Counted from the first letter of the stretch, positions 1 through 10,659 are shown. The stretch: DNA of 64,000 nt from Chelydra serpentina (GCA_037349315.1 JBAIAC010000003.1:8184501-8248500); one strand, 5' to 3'. A program made the numbers and translations. The notes: a model not told the origin generated them from the letters alone.

Positions 1-1794
1 CAGGTGACTTCCTAACATCACAAAGGAGGTCTGGAGTAGACCACTGAACAGAATCCTCTGTCCCCCACTCACTCCATTGTCTCAGCCACAGGGACAAGGG
101 CCATATTTAATTTCTTGAACATCCTGAATTCTTTAATACACAGAATCACATCCTCTGACTATTGCTGTAGGGTAATTCAGCTATGGCACATTCAGCCATA
201 ATTTTTTGAAGTGTTTTGGGTCTTTCGTATTAGAATCCCAGCTGCTTTAGAAGTGACTCTGCTACTCCCGTTTGCAAAGTAAGCTAGAGGTAAGTTTCAT
301 CCCGCTACAGTAGGCCTATGAAACAGTCGCTAACAGAGCTCATACATATCCCCTAGCAACCCAGTGCAACTTTGCAGAACTAAAAAGAAAATCTAATACA
401 TTTTAGGTTGTTATATTTTGGTGCTGGTTCTTGGTCCTGGACTCTAGATCTCAGCAGGGAAAATTCAATGAAATGTTTTGTGGGTAATGCTTATAATTCC
501 CTCCCCTGATCTCTGTGCAAAAAAGTACTAGAAGAAAGTTAAAATGTTAAATAAGTCATTTTATCTTAGGAACCCCTTGATCAAATGCCTCCAGACTTGC
601 TCCACAAGCTCTACCCCAGGCCTAGAACTAGTATAGCAGTTTTCAGTCTGATTATATATGTGGATTTTGGAGCAGTTTGAAAATTCAACACCCTGTTGCA
701 ACCCCCCACATAACTTTGTGCACCTAGAATAATGGGTCTAAGAATAATGGGTCTTCTTAGAGTGGGCAAGGAGGAAGTAACCATGGCATGGGAGGCAGGT
801 GAACCCCCCCCACCCCTCAGGGACGCTAGCCCCCAGCCCTGCCTCTTCTGTCCAAGGCCCTGCCCCGTGCCCGCTGGAGCCCCGAGTGAGCACTGTGTGC
901 ATTAAAATGTGTACTAAAAGTTCTAACAGTACTTTCTGCTCTTCAAATAATTTTTGCAGTGACTACACAAAATACATAGTCACACTAATCAACAAAATAA
1001 AGCATAAAATGAACAACATTTATAGATAAAATGCAGTGTCACAGCAAGGAGTGATTTTGTACTGACAGCTGACATAGTGGTTGAGGGAACCATAAGATCT
1101 TGGGGCTGTCAAATGAATAGGTTTAACAGATTTCATTAATCTGGTAGAAGCTATTCTGCTTTTTTTAGTGTAAATGGGGTTATTTTTTGTGAAAATCACT
1201 GTTGTATCTGGACAATATCTTTCCTTGCTGTTATGAATAACATTTGCCTTGCTGTCTGCTGGTTTTGTTTTTTTTTAGGTTATGGTATGGTCAAGTGGGT
1301 GAACAGTACATTTTTGCTGTAAGATTTATCTACTAGTTTGAATAAACTAACTTCCATGCTTTTTGTATTTCAGGCCAGTTATAGAACATTCATTAAATGA
1401 GTCCTCTTCCTCGTAGCCTGTCCAGCAAATGGGAGATCATCTTACATTGGATATTGGGGGATTCTAAAGAAGTCCATAATTACTTTTCAGATGGAATTCT
1501 CTTCAGGTCTGGGAATATATTGTTTCATGGACGTTGAAACAGCTTTGTCAGCTGTAAGTTGTAAATTTATGTAACCATTTGTGGTCACACAAGCCATTTC
1601 TGGTTTTGTATCAATAAAGAGTAAATAGTGTAAATCAGAGCCTTAAATTCTTCACTTTTATAGCACATTGAAGAATGTATTTTCTGGCACTTTATGGGGT
1701 TTCTTCAGAAAAATCCAGATGTTTGTATGATAACAGGCAGTGTCTCACTTGTAACAATCATTAAAATATGAGCTACACCGTTGAAACTTTTCAG
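1..1794. other. unassigned non-coding DNA
   Basis: There is no gene-like reading frame and no repeat I can name with confidence. The base composition is moderately AT-rich, with short T and A runs. An AATAAA motif near 1613 has no coding frame upstream, so I do not call a 3' end there. The open frame at 799-1029 is short and compositionally unremarkable, and I do not treat it as a gene. Confidence 0.5.
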
Positions 1795-1917
1795 GGGTTT
1801 CATCAAAAGTGCTCATCACTGGTCTAACTGCTCCCATTGAAGCCAAAGGGAGTCTGATTGTTGACTTCAGTGAGAGTGGAATTAGGCCAGTGCTGAGCAC
1901 TTTTGCAAATCCTGCCT
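1795..1917. repeat. hairpin repeat of the TTTTCAAAAG family
   Basis: The left part reads CATCAAAAGTGCTCATCACTG and the right part reads CAGTGCTGAGCACTTTTG, so the two ends are imperfect inverted copies. The centre carries the CTCCCATTGAAG / CTTCAGTGAGAG pairing. Related hairpins recur through the window (near 12690, 16020, 27630, 38480, 49655, 54634 and 57475). This looks like a family of short fold-back DNA elements, but the family name is not certain. Confidence 0.5.
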
Positions 1918-3572
1918 GTAAATGTTGTGATTTTAGTTTTGAGCTGAATTGCTATTGAAATCCAGGTGGTCTTATGTGTCTTACAAGCAGCCCAGAGTCC
2001 CACACTGAAAGGTGAGCTTCATAGGATTCTTCCCACTGCTGAGCTGGGTTACAAATTTAGTTAAAGCCTGCTGCATAATCCTGTGCATTCGCTACTCTCA
2101 TCTTGAAATATCTGACAGGTCACTTGCATCTCCTTCAGCATCCTTTGTTTTCAAGACATTCTCTGTTGGAGACAGTGATCTCTGAGCATTACCCACTGGC
2201 AGGTCTCAGACAGTTATCAGAGTGAAATAAAATGAAAGCACCTCCCATCCCCTCAGGAAAATATGGTCCATTAGTTTTTCATTTGCCAGAAGCATCAGTT
2301 TTTAATATTTTTCCTTTCCTTTTATCTCCCAGGAATATCAATCTGCATAGATCTATTATTAATACCACAGCAAGAAGCTCAGCTTCTCAGAAATCTTTAC
2401 TATAGGTCATAAAAGTAGGTCTCCCCAGAGCCATTTAAAATCTGAATTGGATTCAGGTAAGCTGTGAATACTGCTGTTTTTTTGAAACAAAACATCTTTA
2501 CAGTTCTTAGTTTATAAGAAGACGGTGCTCTTGGCTGAGGCAGTATTGTCTAGTGATTAGAACTGGGAGTCTGGACCAGCACTGACAAACTAGGGTTCTG
2601 TACGCTGCGGTCAGGAATGTGATTGCAGCTTGTGTGGATATACCTGAGTTAGCTTTTATTGAGCGAGCTCAGGTACCACGGCAGCAGGGGCTTCAGTGCA
2701 TACTAGCCACCCAAGTAATTACATCGGGTTCTGGCTGGGCTTGTACAGCCTGTGCTGAAGCCTATACTGTCACAGCTTCACTGCTTTGGTACTCTCTCTA
2801 GCTTAATCAAAGTTAGCATCGGTATGTCTGTGTGAGCTGCAGTCACACCCCAGGATTGCAGTGTAGATGTACCGGGTGGGGGAGAGGAGAGAGAGAAACC
2901 GTAGAGGTTTTGGAATTGGGGGAAAAGACAGGAAAGTTTCCCTGAACAGGTGACCTCTGCTACACACCACTATGGCATCCTACCAGCTAGAATCTCCTTT
3001 CGATGCATGATTCTGGCTACGACTGTTCCTGTGCTGTTAGATCCTGATCTCACTCCCACTGAAGTAATTGCCAAAACTCCCATTGACTTCTGTGGTGAAG
3101 AATCATGCCTACTTGAGGATGTGCTCTATTTTGTAAAGCCTAGCTTTGCGATACGGATCTCTCTCACAGGTGGAGACCCGGCTCCTTGCTTAAATAAGTA
3201 TACATGTTATAGAAAATTGAAGAAAGAGCTGGGGTGACTTCCTTGTGTGAAAATACACAGCACCCATGAGCTGAAGTAATTTTAATAGACCTATTACAAG
3301 TACTGTGTTCTGATGAATTCGCTGAATTTTGGGTTGCTTATCCAATGTACAGAATCAAGAATTCCAATGTTTTTTTATCAAAATAGAATTTAAAAATAAG
3401 AAATTACGGAAAGTAAAATCAGGATAGGTGATAGTGTTTTCAAAGCTGACTAAATCAAATCACAATAAATCAGTCCGTTCACTAAGGGGTTAACTTACTC
3501 CCATAGGGTAGCATTTTCAAAAGCATTTAATTCCCAGTTCCAAAATTAGCCCAAGTCCCATTGTATGCAATG
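1918..3572. other. unassigned DNA with faint old repeat traces
   Basis: Two faint repeat traces are visible. Near 2540-2585 the text resembles the tRNA-related head of a MIR/CORE-SINE (TCTAGTGATTAGAACTGGGAG). Near 3050-3105 there is the paired 'cccactgaagtaattgcc / cccattgacttctgtgg' motif common to sauropsid fold-back repeats. The 95-codon open frame at 2950-3237 covers that repeat and is not called as a gene. Confidence 0.4.
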
Positions 3573-3745
3573 TTGTTGTAGCCCTATTAGTCCCAGGATA
3601 CTAGAGAGACAAGGTGGGTGAGGTAATATCTTTTATTGGATCAGTTTCTGTTGGTGAGAGAGACAAACTTTCACGCTTACACAGAGATCTTTTTCATGTC
3701 TGGGAAACCAATAAAACCTCACCCACCTTATCTCCCTAAATCACA
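3573..3745. repeat. Penelope-type tail with inverted end
   Basis: The segment begins with a widespread sauropsid repeat tail (GTTGTAGCCCTATTAGTCCC, then GACAAGGTGGGTGAGGTAAT and TTTTATTGG). I associate this tail with Penelope-like retroelements. The right edge (3708-3741) reads CCAATAAAACCTCACCCACC, which is the reverse complement of the left part near 3610-3640. The copy is therefore a fold-back with about 35-bp arms. The family assignment is from memory, whereas the inverted structure is visible directly. Confidence 0.45.
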
Positions 3746-4868
3746 TTGCAATTCACCGCAACAGTTCAGTTAATACACTCAAGTTACTCCACTGGATCTA
3801 GCCAAACTCAAGTGAGAGGGGAGTCGGTAACTACACTGCAAAACAACAGTGGAGCTACACAGTGATTGGATTCGCAGCAGGTGAATTATTGTAACTGCCT
3901 TACTAGCTCGAGCTTCAGCCTCATTGGAGCACCATCCAATCCCTGCTGAATCCCCTGGGATGGAATAGCTAGCTTGAGTTTAAAGCACTACTTAATCTGA
4001 GCTAGCGACTTTTGTGTGTGAACGGGAGTCAAGTTAAGGGCAACATTTGAATTATAGCTCAAACTGACACTGCCCTGAAGACAACCCCTAAATCACCTCT
4101 GAAAATGGAATGTCATATAGGCATGTTGAAAATTTTGTCTATTATCTAGTGTCTAATTATCAAGGCTTGGTCAAAGCACTGGGGAATTACTCCAGTGAAA
4201 AATCCTGTACTGTAGGGGGACAAGATCTCATATTCAGGTCTCTGCTCTCTACTATGATCTGAAAAATCTGAACATCCATTTCCTATGGTGATTAGATCCA
4301 GTCATAAATCTCACAGTAGGACTGCAGTCCAATAAAATTGATCTTGTGATCCATGCCTATTGATCTCTTGTACGTCTCACATTTTTTCAGACATCCATCT
4401 CAGATGTGGATCAGTTGCCTTAACAGACTATTATTGCCTTATAACCGTGGTATGACTCTTCCCCTGTCTAGCATCTTTCTGCATTTGGTTTCATTTTCTC
4501 CTCCCTCCCTTTTAGATACTATTAAAAATTAACCTTTGCGAAGACGTATGTTTTCTCAATCTAATGCTGTAATGCAGTGTATTTTATGAACATCCTACAT
4601 TAGTGCTGTGTTTGCTTAGTTACTGGAAGTAGATATTCTTGTCATAATACAGTGAACATACAAGCATACAACTTTTCTAAATAGCATTTTATTAAAAACA
4701 ATAACTAAAATAGCACTGATCACTCAGCAAAATCAAGGCGCTTACAATGTTCTGCTAACATGGAACTTAACTGCTCAGTTTGTCCCTTTCAAATCTTCAC
4801 GATAGCCCCTTGGTGTAGTGGTTTCTAATTAGAGAGCAGAGTTTACTAAAAGCTATGCATCTAGATGC
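3746..4868. other. unassigned DNA, possible relic DNA transposon
   Basis: Around 3780-4080 there are repeated 'gctagct/gagct' words and CACTACTTAATCTGAGCTAGC-like text, resembling a worn non-autonomous DNA transposon, but no TIR or TSD could be fixed. The rest shows no coding frame and no named repeat. Confidence 0.3.
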
Positions 4869-5075
4869 ATAGATTCTTTGAGTGATTGCACATGTCCGTT
4901 CCACTGTAGGTGTTTGTGTTTCTGTGCCAGTTGTTGGAGAGTTTTCCCCTTAGCAGTACCTGTCGGGGTGGCACAAGCACCCTCTGCTGCTTTGTATACC
5001 ACATGCAGGTATAAAGGGTCAAGCTGCTCCTGACCCCCCTCAGTTTGTTTCTTTTTCCTGGGATGGTTGTGGGAG
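4869..5075 (+). repeat. left ITR of the old DIRS copy
   Basis: The segment starts near ATTCTTTGAGTGATTGCAC and is the reverse complement, with scattered mismatches, of 11429-11690. Matching landmarks include GAGAGTTTTCCCC, CACAAGCACCCTCTGCTGC and GCTGCTCCTGACCC on the left, with their complements on the right. The distal ~40 bases are also complementary to the ICR at 11328-11365. Confidence 0.8.
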
Positions 5076-5536
5076 CTCCCATTCTTGCCTCTGCAGTTTT
5101 CTTCTAGTGCTGTAAAAGAATCTGTGCAGTTAGACAGGTTTCAGAGGGGTAGCTGTGTTAGTCTATCAGCAAAAACGAGGAGTCCTTGTGGCACCTTAGA
5201 GACTAACACATTTATTTGGGCATATGCTTTCGTGGGCTAAAACCCACTTCATCAGATGCATGGAGTGGAAAATACAGTAAGCAGTATATATATCACAGCA
5301 CATGAAAAGATGGGAGTTGCCTTACCAAGTCGGTAAGGGTTTCAGTGTTAACGAGCCAATTCAATTAAGGTGGAAGTGGGCTATTATCAACAGTTGACAA
5401 GAAGGGGTGGAAATCACTTTTGTAGTGCTAATGAGGCCAATGTACTCAAGGTGGCCCATTTCAAACAGTTGACAAGAAGGTGTGAGTATCACCAGGGGGA
5501 AATTAGTTTTTGTAGTGACCCATCCACTCCCACTCT

Positions 5537-5939
5537 TTATTCAGGCCTAATTTGGTGATGGTATCTAGTTTGCAAATTAATTCCAGTTCTGCAGTTTCTC
5601 GTTGGAGTCTGTTTTTGAAGTTTTTTTTGTTGAAGAATTGCCACTTTTAAGTCTGTTATTGAGTGTCTAGGGAGATTGAAGTGTTCTCCTACTGGTTTTT
5701 GAATGTTATAATTCTTGATGTCAGATTTGTCCATTTATTCTTTTGCATCGAGACTGTCCGGTTTGGCCAACGTACATGGCAGAGGGGCATTGCTGGCACA
5801 TGATGGCATATATCACATTGGTAGAACTGGAATTAATTTGCAAACTTGACACCACCACCTTGATTTCATTGGCCTCATTAGCACCACAAAAGTGATTTCC
5901 ACCCCTTCTTGTCAACTGTTGAGAATAGCCCATTTCCAC
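5537..5939 (-). pseudogene. GIY-YIG endonuclease fragment of a Penelope-like element
   Basis: Read on the minus strand, 5721-5939 contains NVIYAIMCQQCPSAMYVGQT followed by GQSRCKRINGQ. This fits the start of a GIY-YIG nuclease: the IY...YVGQT core, the paired cysteines between the two halves seen in Penelope enzymes, and the catalytic-type Arg region. A frame change near 5730 leads into 5537-5734, with PVGEHFNLPRHSITDLKVAI, which matches the conserved His-containing segment that follows the nuclease core in this family. The upstream reverse transcriptase is absent, so the copy cannot have been autonomous. In a live element this domain nicks DNA for insertion. Confidence 0.7.
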
Positions 5940-6117
5940 CTTGATTGAATTAGCCTCCTTAGCACTGACCCCCCACTGGGTAAGGTAACTCCCATCTTTC
6001 CATGTGCCGTGATATATATATATATATACTGCTTCCTGTATTTTTCACTCCATGCATCTGATGAAGTGGGTTTTAGCCCACGAAAGCTTATGCCCAAATA
6101 AATATGTTCGTTTCTAA

Positions 6118-6403
6118 GCCCAGGTCTACACTAACCCCCCCTGTCGAACTAAGATACGCAACTTCAGCTACGTTAATAACGTAGCTGAAGTCGAAGTATC
6201 TTAGTTCGAACTTACCTGTGGTCCACACGCGGCGCGCAGGCTCCCCCGTCGACTCCGCCTGCTCCGTTCGCAGAGCAGGATTACCGGCGTCGACGGGGGA
6301 GCACTTCCTGGTTCGATTTATCGCGTCTAGACAAGACGCGATAAATCGAACCCAGAACATCGATCCCGCGCCTCCGACGCGACGGGTAAGTATAGACGTA
6401 CCC
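6118..6403 (-). mobile_element. palindromic MITE, Harbinger-like (copy 1)
   Basis: The element is 286 bp and flanked by the 3-bp duplication TAA (6115-6117 and 6404-6406). Its ends are inverted (GCCCAGGTCTACAC against the complement of GTATAGACGTACCC). The flanking sequence rejoins as an uninterrupted Penelope tail, proving a later insertion. It holds three stem-loops: 14-bp arms at 6162-6190, 13-bp arms at 6241-6253/6289-6301, and perfect 18-bp arms at 6311-6328/6334-6351. A 3-bp TWA target is typical of PIF/Harbinger elements, so that assignment is an inference. It has no coding capacity. Copies 2 and 3 lie in the opposite orientation. Confidence 0.8.
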
Positions 6404-6516
6404 TAAGGTGCCACAAGGACTCCTCGTTGTTTTTGTGGTTTAGATAGCACAGCTTAGTTTTTTTTTTTAAAGTGTGTCTGGTGTGTAGTTTGAGTACCAG
6501 TCCTGGTACCGGAGAT

Positions 6517-6654
6517 ATGCCATGCTCTCCGGGCTTTAAGCCCTGCCACTCTTGTGTTAAGACACATCCTATTAGTGACCCTCATCCCAGCTGCCTTACG
6601 TGCTGGGGGGTGGCTCAGGTAAATGACAGATGCAGCTTCTGTAAGGGCTTTTAG
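6517..6654 (+). pseudogene. N-terminal Gag fragment of the old DIRS copy
   Basis: The frame starts MPCSPGFKPCHSC and ends at a TAG after 45 codons. Its cysteines at residues 10, 13, 26, 29, 39 and 42 and the histidine at 23 sit at the same spacing as in the Gag of the younger DIRS copy (30286 onward), which reads MPGSPGFKPCSAC. The downstream part of Gag (about 6655-7480) is present but too eroded to follow as one frame. In DIRS elements this protein is thought to package the element RNA. The paired cysteines suggest zinc binding. Confidence 0.75.
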
Positions 6655-7485
6655 CCCCATTCAAAGGAGGACAGGGCAGCCAGGCTTAAGTATCTGTGTC
6701 TGGAATCAGCACTCCAGCATCCATCAAAACTGTCCGCCTTGGCCCAGGTCCTGAGTGCTGCAGCATCAGTTAGCAGGGCTTCTCTGGCCTTGCTCTACCA
6801 AGAGGCAGATCAGTGTCACTGGTGCCAAAGAGGCTGCACCACAAGTCGGGCTCAGTACCAGGTACTCCGAGACTGAGCTCAAATAAGGATTAAAAATTGT
6901 GTGCTCAAAAAGGAGGCAGTCTCGGGAGTGCAGGGGAGTTAATTGACTCCAGAACCCAGTACAGGCCTGTTTTAGATGACTTCTGAAGTGCCATCATCAG
7001 TATCGTCTCAGACTCTGGTACCACAGGACTATAATACTTTCCTGGTTCCATGTAATCCTGAGGCCTTTGAGGCTGCGAGAGAAAGATAGACTCTCAGTAC
7101 CGCCTTCACCAACATTTCAGGGGTCTTGCCCAAGGCACTGACACTAGCAGATTCACCTCCTCATCCCCTGGCACCAGAGGACAACTGTTAGCCTACCAAT
7201 TAAGATGGTACCGTCTAAGGGAAAGCCGCAAATGATCTTTCCAAATGATCTTCTGATTCTGAGCCTGCCTCTCCGGTACCGATAAGTACGGATCTTCAGA
7301 GTCAGAAGTGAGCTCCTATGCTTGTCAGCCTAGCTGCTCCCACCAACCGGCATACAGTACCTCCCCACCTTGGTTTCAGCCTCAGCTCCAGCATGGGGCA
7401 TACCGAAAACACCCTTGGGCTGCACATAATTGGAGACCGGAGCTGTATCAGAGGCCATTTAGGAACCTGTGGGTGTTTCCCCCTC

Positions 7486-8300
7486 TGTCATAAATAGAAA
7501 GGGAAGGGTTTAAGAAGCTTTGCTACACTACTATAAAATTCTCTTACCTGTAAAGGGTTAAGACTCAGGTAACCTGGCTGGCATCTGACAAATAAGGGAA
7601 CAAGATACTTTCAAATCTTGGGAGGGGGGAAGGTTTTGTGTGTGGCTCTTTGTCTGAGTCAGTTTGATCTCGGGGGACTAAAAGGACCTGCAGAAAATCG
7701 GTCTTCTCCAACCCAACCTCATCAAACCTTCAATATTTTACGTAAGTGAGTCAGGCATTGCGAATAGGTTTTGTTTGTTTTGCTTGTGGTTCTTTCCCTG
7801 TGTTAGAGGGAGGGGTTATTCCTGTTTTTCTGTAACATTAAGGTTTTGTCCAGAGGGGGAATCCCTCTGAGTTTGGAAATTGAGTACCCTGTAAAATAGT
7901 TACCATCCTGATTTTACAGAGATGATTTTTACCTTCTTTGTTTTAATAAAATCCTCCTTTTAAGAAGCTGACTGTTTTCTATGGTTCTAAGACCCAGGGG
8001 GTGGGTTTTTGGATCACTGTGTAACCAATTTGGTAGGAGATTATTCTCAAGCTCCCCAGGAAAGGGGGTGTATGGGTTTGAGAGGGTATTTTGGGGGGAA
8101 GGGGAACTTCAAGTGGTTCCTTTCCCAGGTTCCTGTTTAAAACACTTGATGGTGGCAGTGAGAGAAGCATTTCTCAGGGTGCAGGGAATTTTGTACCTTG
8201 GGAGTTTTAACCTAAGCTGGTAGAAATAAGCTTAGGGGGTCTTTTATGCGGGTCCTCACGTCTGTACCCTAGAGTTCAGAGTGGGGAGGGAACCCTGACA
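7486..8300 (+). mobile_element. solo LTR, 815 bp (family A)
   Basis: The LTR runs from TGTCATAAATAG to AACCCTGACA and is flanked by a perfect 5-bp duplication, CCCTC (7481-7485 and 8301-8305). It splits the reverse transcriptase region of the old DIRS copy. A polyadenylation-type TTTTAATAAA lies at 7941-7950 and sets the orientation. No internal retroviral sequence adjoins it, so it is a recombined solo LTR. The same family occurs at 43463-44272 on the other strand. It comes from an LTR retroelement, endogenous retrovirus or Ty3-like. Confidence 0.85.
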
Positions 8301-9104
8301 CCCTCAATAAAGAGTTTTCTTGCATCCAGTAGAAGTGGGATACGCCCTTCAAATTCTACCCCTCCTCCCTTCCCCATCCTTCTTCAGGGATTCTTCTCAT
8401 GAAACTCTTGTGAGAAATACAATTGCTGCTTCTTCTGGGATCTATAAATCAGGTCCCTCTATTGCTCAAGGGAAAGGGTTTTTATTCCTGAGACTCCCTG
8501 ATCCCGAAAGCAAAGGGGGTCTCAGGCCTATTTTAGATATAAGAGAGTTAAAGAAGTTCCTAAAGAGATCAAAATTCTGGATGGTTACTCCAGTTTCTAT
8601 TATTCCTTTCCTGGAGCTGGGGGCCTTGTCTGCGGCTCTTAAATTAAAGGACACTTATTTCCACCAGGCAGATCATCAGAGCCACAGAAAATTTCCAAGA
8701 TTAGTGGGTTCCCACTGTCAGTTCACAATGCTGTCCTTCATGTATTCACAAAGTGTATAGCGGTGCCAGCAGCATTCCTTCAGCAGTCAGAAGTCCACAT
8801 CTTTCCTTATCTGTCTGACTGGCTAATAAAAGGTCGATCCAGGTCGCAGGTGTTGTCCAGTTTAGACATAATCTGTTCCACATTGGATGGGCGTGGCCTG
8901 TAGATCAGCACAGGAGTCAGTCCTGTCTTCTCTACAGAAAATAGAGTTGACTGGACTGGTCCTGGATTCCACGACAGCCAATAAGTGTTACTACCGCAGA
9001 CAAGGTTTCAGACTATGCAAATCATCATTCTAGACTTAAAAGGTTATCTTCCCCACTACAGTAAGAAACTGCGTCAGGCTGCTGGAGCATGTGGCCATGT
9101 GCAC
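8301..9104 (+). pseudogene. reverse transcriptase fragment of the old DIRS copy
   Basis: The frame at 8320-8760 contains SPSFFRDSSHETL, then GLRPILDIRELKKFLKRSKF and ALKLKDTYFHQA. These align with SLSLFRDPSHEQLL, GLRPILDLRGLNKFMVKLKF and ALDMKDTYFHIA in the younger copy. The first catalytic Asp of the palm (LDMKD) reads LKLKD here, so the key residue is lost. Further stops and frame changes follow (for example after 8757), and the YLDD region near 8805-8815 survives only as degenerate text. The fragment is cut by a MITE at 9108. Confidence 0.75.
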
Positions 9105-9107
9105 TTA

Positions 9108-9401
9108 GGGTACGTCTATACTTACCCGCCGCGTCGGAGGAGTCCAATCGATCTGGGTTCGATTTATCGCGTCTTGTCTAGATGTGATAAATCGAACCAG
9201 GAAGTGCTCCCCCGTCGACGCCGGTAATCCTGCTCCACGAACGGAGCAGGCGGAGTCTACGGGGGAGCCTGCGCGCCGCCGTGTGGACCAGGGGTGAGTA
9301 CTTTGAAGTTCGAAATAAGATACTTCGACTTCAGCTACGTTATTCATGTAGCTGAAGTCACGTATCTTAGTTCGAACTTGGGAGGTAGTGTGGACCAGCT
9401 C
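9108..9401 (+). mobile_element. palindromic MITE, Harbinger-like (copy 2)
   Basis: The element is 294 bp, starts GGGTACGTCTATAC and ends GTGTGGACCAGCTC, with a 3-bp TTA duplication on both sides (9105-9107 and 9402-9404). It carries the same three stem-loops as copy 1, in the opposite orientation, including GTTCGATTTATCGCGTCT paired with a nearly perfect complement. It interrupts the reverse transcriptase relic of the old DIRS element. Confidence 0.8.
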
Positions 9402-9404
9402 TTA

Positions 9405-9540
9405 GACTCATAGACTTTAAGGTCAGAAGGGACCATTATGATCATCTAATCTGACCTCCTGCACAATGCAGGCTACAGAATCTCACCCACCCACTCCTGG
9501 AATAATCCTCTCACCTATGTCTCAGCTACTGAAGTCCTAA
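9405..9540 (-). mobile_element. CR1 LINE 3' fragment
   Basis: The reverse complement ends in the CR1-type tail (GACCTCCTG..., GATGATCATAATGGTCCCTTC). The segment carries 'cacccacccactcctggaat', also seen in forward orientation at 47340-47462. It sits directly beside MITE copy 2, both inside the old DIRS copy. Confidence 0.7.
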
Positions 9541-10140
9541 AATCATGGTTTATCTAGTCCAGTATGTCAGGCTGTGTTTCAGACTGCTGCAGGGCTGGCT
9601 GGCTGAGGTGTATGCATCAAGGAAGCACCACATAGACATAATAGTTCACATTCCAATTAGAATGTTATTGTCCCTAGATTGGCGGACAGATCCGGGAATG
9701 TCTGCAAGGGAGTTCCCTGCTCCCCACTTCAACAATCTCTTACCTTAGCTGTGGCTGCCTTGGAGGGCTTACTTGGGTTTCCTGCAGAAGCAAGGTCTCT
9801 GCTCTCCCCAAGATCTCAGTCTGCCTATATATGTCAGAGAATTGCGAGCTATCTGATTAGCTTGCGTGGCATTCCTTCCCCACATCAAGAGAAGGAACTT
9901 GTGAGTTCTGATTGACAACACAACAGCACTGGTTTATGACAAACAAGGCAGAGCCTGATCTTCATTGCTTTGCCGTGAAGCCATTCTACTTTGGAACTTC
10001 TGCATTGCCACCTTTATACTTCTGGAAGCGGCTTACCTTTCAAGGGCCCAGGATAGACTGGAAGATCATCTGAACAGTTGTTTAACAAGCACCACAAGTG
10101 GTCCCTGTGCCCAGGCATAACAAGATCTATTTTTCCAATG
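9541..10140 (+). pseudogene. reverse transcriptase/RNase H remnant of the old DIRS copy
   Basis: After the MITE/CR1 block, the DIRS relic resumes. FRLLQGWLAEVYASRKHHID corresponds to LRPLQAWLASAYRPRRDSLD of the younger copy, followed by MLLSLDWRTDPG against VLASLNWWLDPR. The RNase H part that follows is recognisable only in pieces and has several frame breaks. A SINE at 10141 interrupts it. Confidence 0.65.
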
Positions 10141-10323
10141 GGGGAGGGATAGCTCAGTGGTTTGAGCATTGGCCTGCTAAACCCAGGGTTGTGAGTTCAA
10201 TGCTTGAGGGGGCCATTTAGGGATCTGGGGCAAAAATTGGGGATTGGTCCTGCTTTGAGCAGGGGGTTGGACTAGATGACCTCCTAAGGTCCCTTCCAAC
10301 CCTGATACTCTATGATTCTATGA
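10141..10323 (+). mobile_element. tRNA-derived SINE with CR1 tail
   Basis: The SINE begins GGGGAGGGATAGCTCAGTGG. TAGCTCAGTGGTTTGAGCA resembles a tRNA A box and GGTTGTGAGTTCAA a B box, so it is driven by RNA polymerase III. The 3' half (TTGGACTAGATGACCTCC to CTATGATTCTATGAT) is the CR1 LINE tail, ending in the short octamer-like repeats used by CR1 instead of poly(A). CR1 enzymes presumably mobilised it. It is a repeat and not a functional tRNA gene. Confidence 0.9.
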
Positions 10324-10659
10324 TATATTGATCACCCCTGTCTGCACTGATTTCCAGAGCTCTTAGCTTTCAGCTAGTCCTCCACTGCCACTCCCACTTC
10401 ATGCAGACTTGATTTCACAGAATCCTGGCCACCTCCTACATCCCAATCTTCAGACCCTTCACCTGACAGCCTAGAGGCTTCATGATTAACATGGGTGGAG
10501 GAGTACTGCTCTAGGGAAGTTCAGGAGGTGCTGCTAAATAGTAGAAAACCATCAACTAGGAGTACTTACCTGGCTAAAAGGAAGAGGTTCTGTGTCTGGT
10601 CAAGACTGACCCCCCATGGAGCCTGAATGATGCTGGTGGATCTCCCCCGCTACCTCTGA

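Larger units (their letters stand above)
5134..6437 (-). mobile_element. Penelope-like retroelement copy with inverted arms
   Basis: The insertion interrupts the old DIRS copy between its left ITR and Gag. The left arm (about 5145-5440) and right arm (about 5905-6430, minus a nested MITE) are reverse complements, sharing GAGTCCTTGTGGCACCTTAG, CCCACTTCATCAGATGCATG and TTGACAAGAAGGGGTGG. Between the arms, the minus strand encodes a GIY-YIG-like endonuclease relic, the domain typical of Penelope-like elements. A possible short target duplication is GTTAGA (left) against TTTAGA (right). Boundaries are good to a few bases. Confidence 0.75.

Noticed and set aside
9105..9347. short open frames with shared protein text in the MITE copies (6218-6406, 9105-9347, 44933-45115)
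   Set aside because: The similarity reflects shared palindromic DNA and appears on both strands. It is not a conserved protein.
10141..10215. tRNA gene suggested by A-box and B-box text (also at 17615, 45287, 58248, 59450)
   Set aside because: The boxes are part of a SINE. The body does not fold as a complete tRNA and continues into a CR1 tail.
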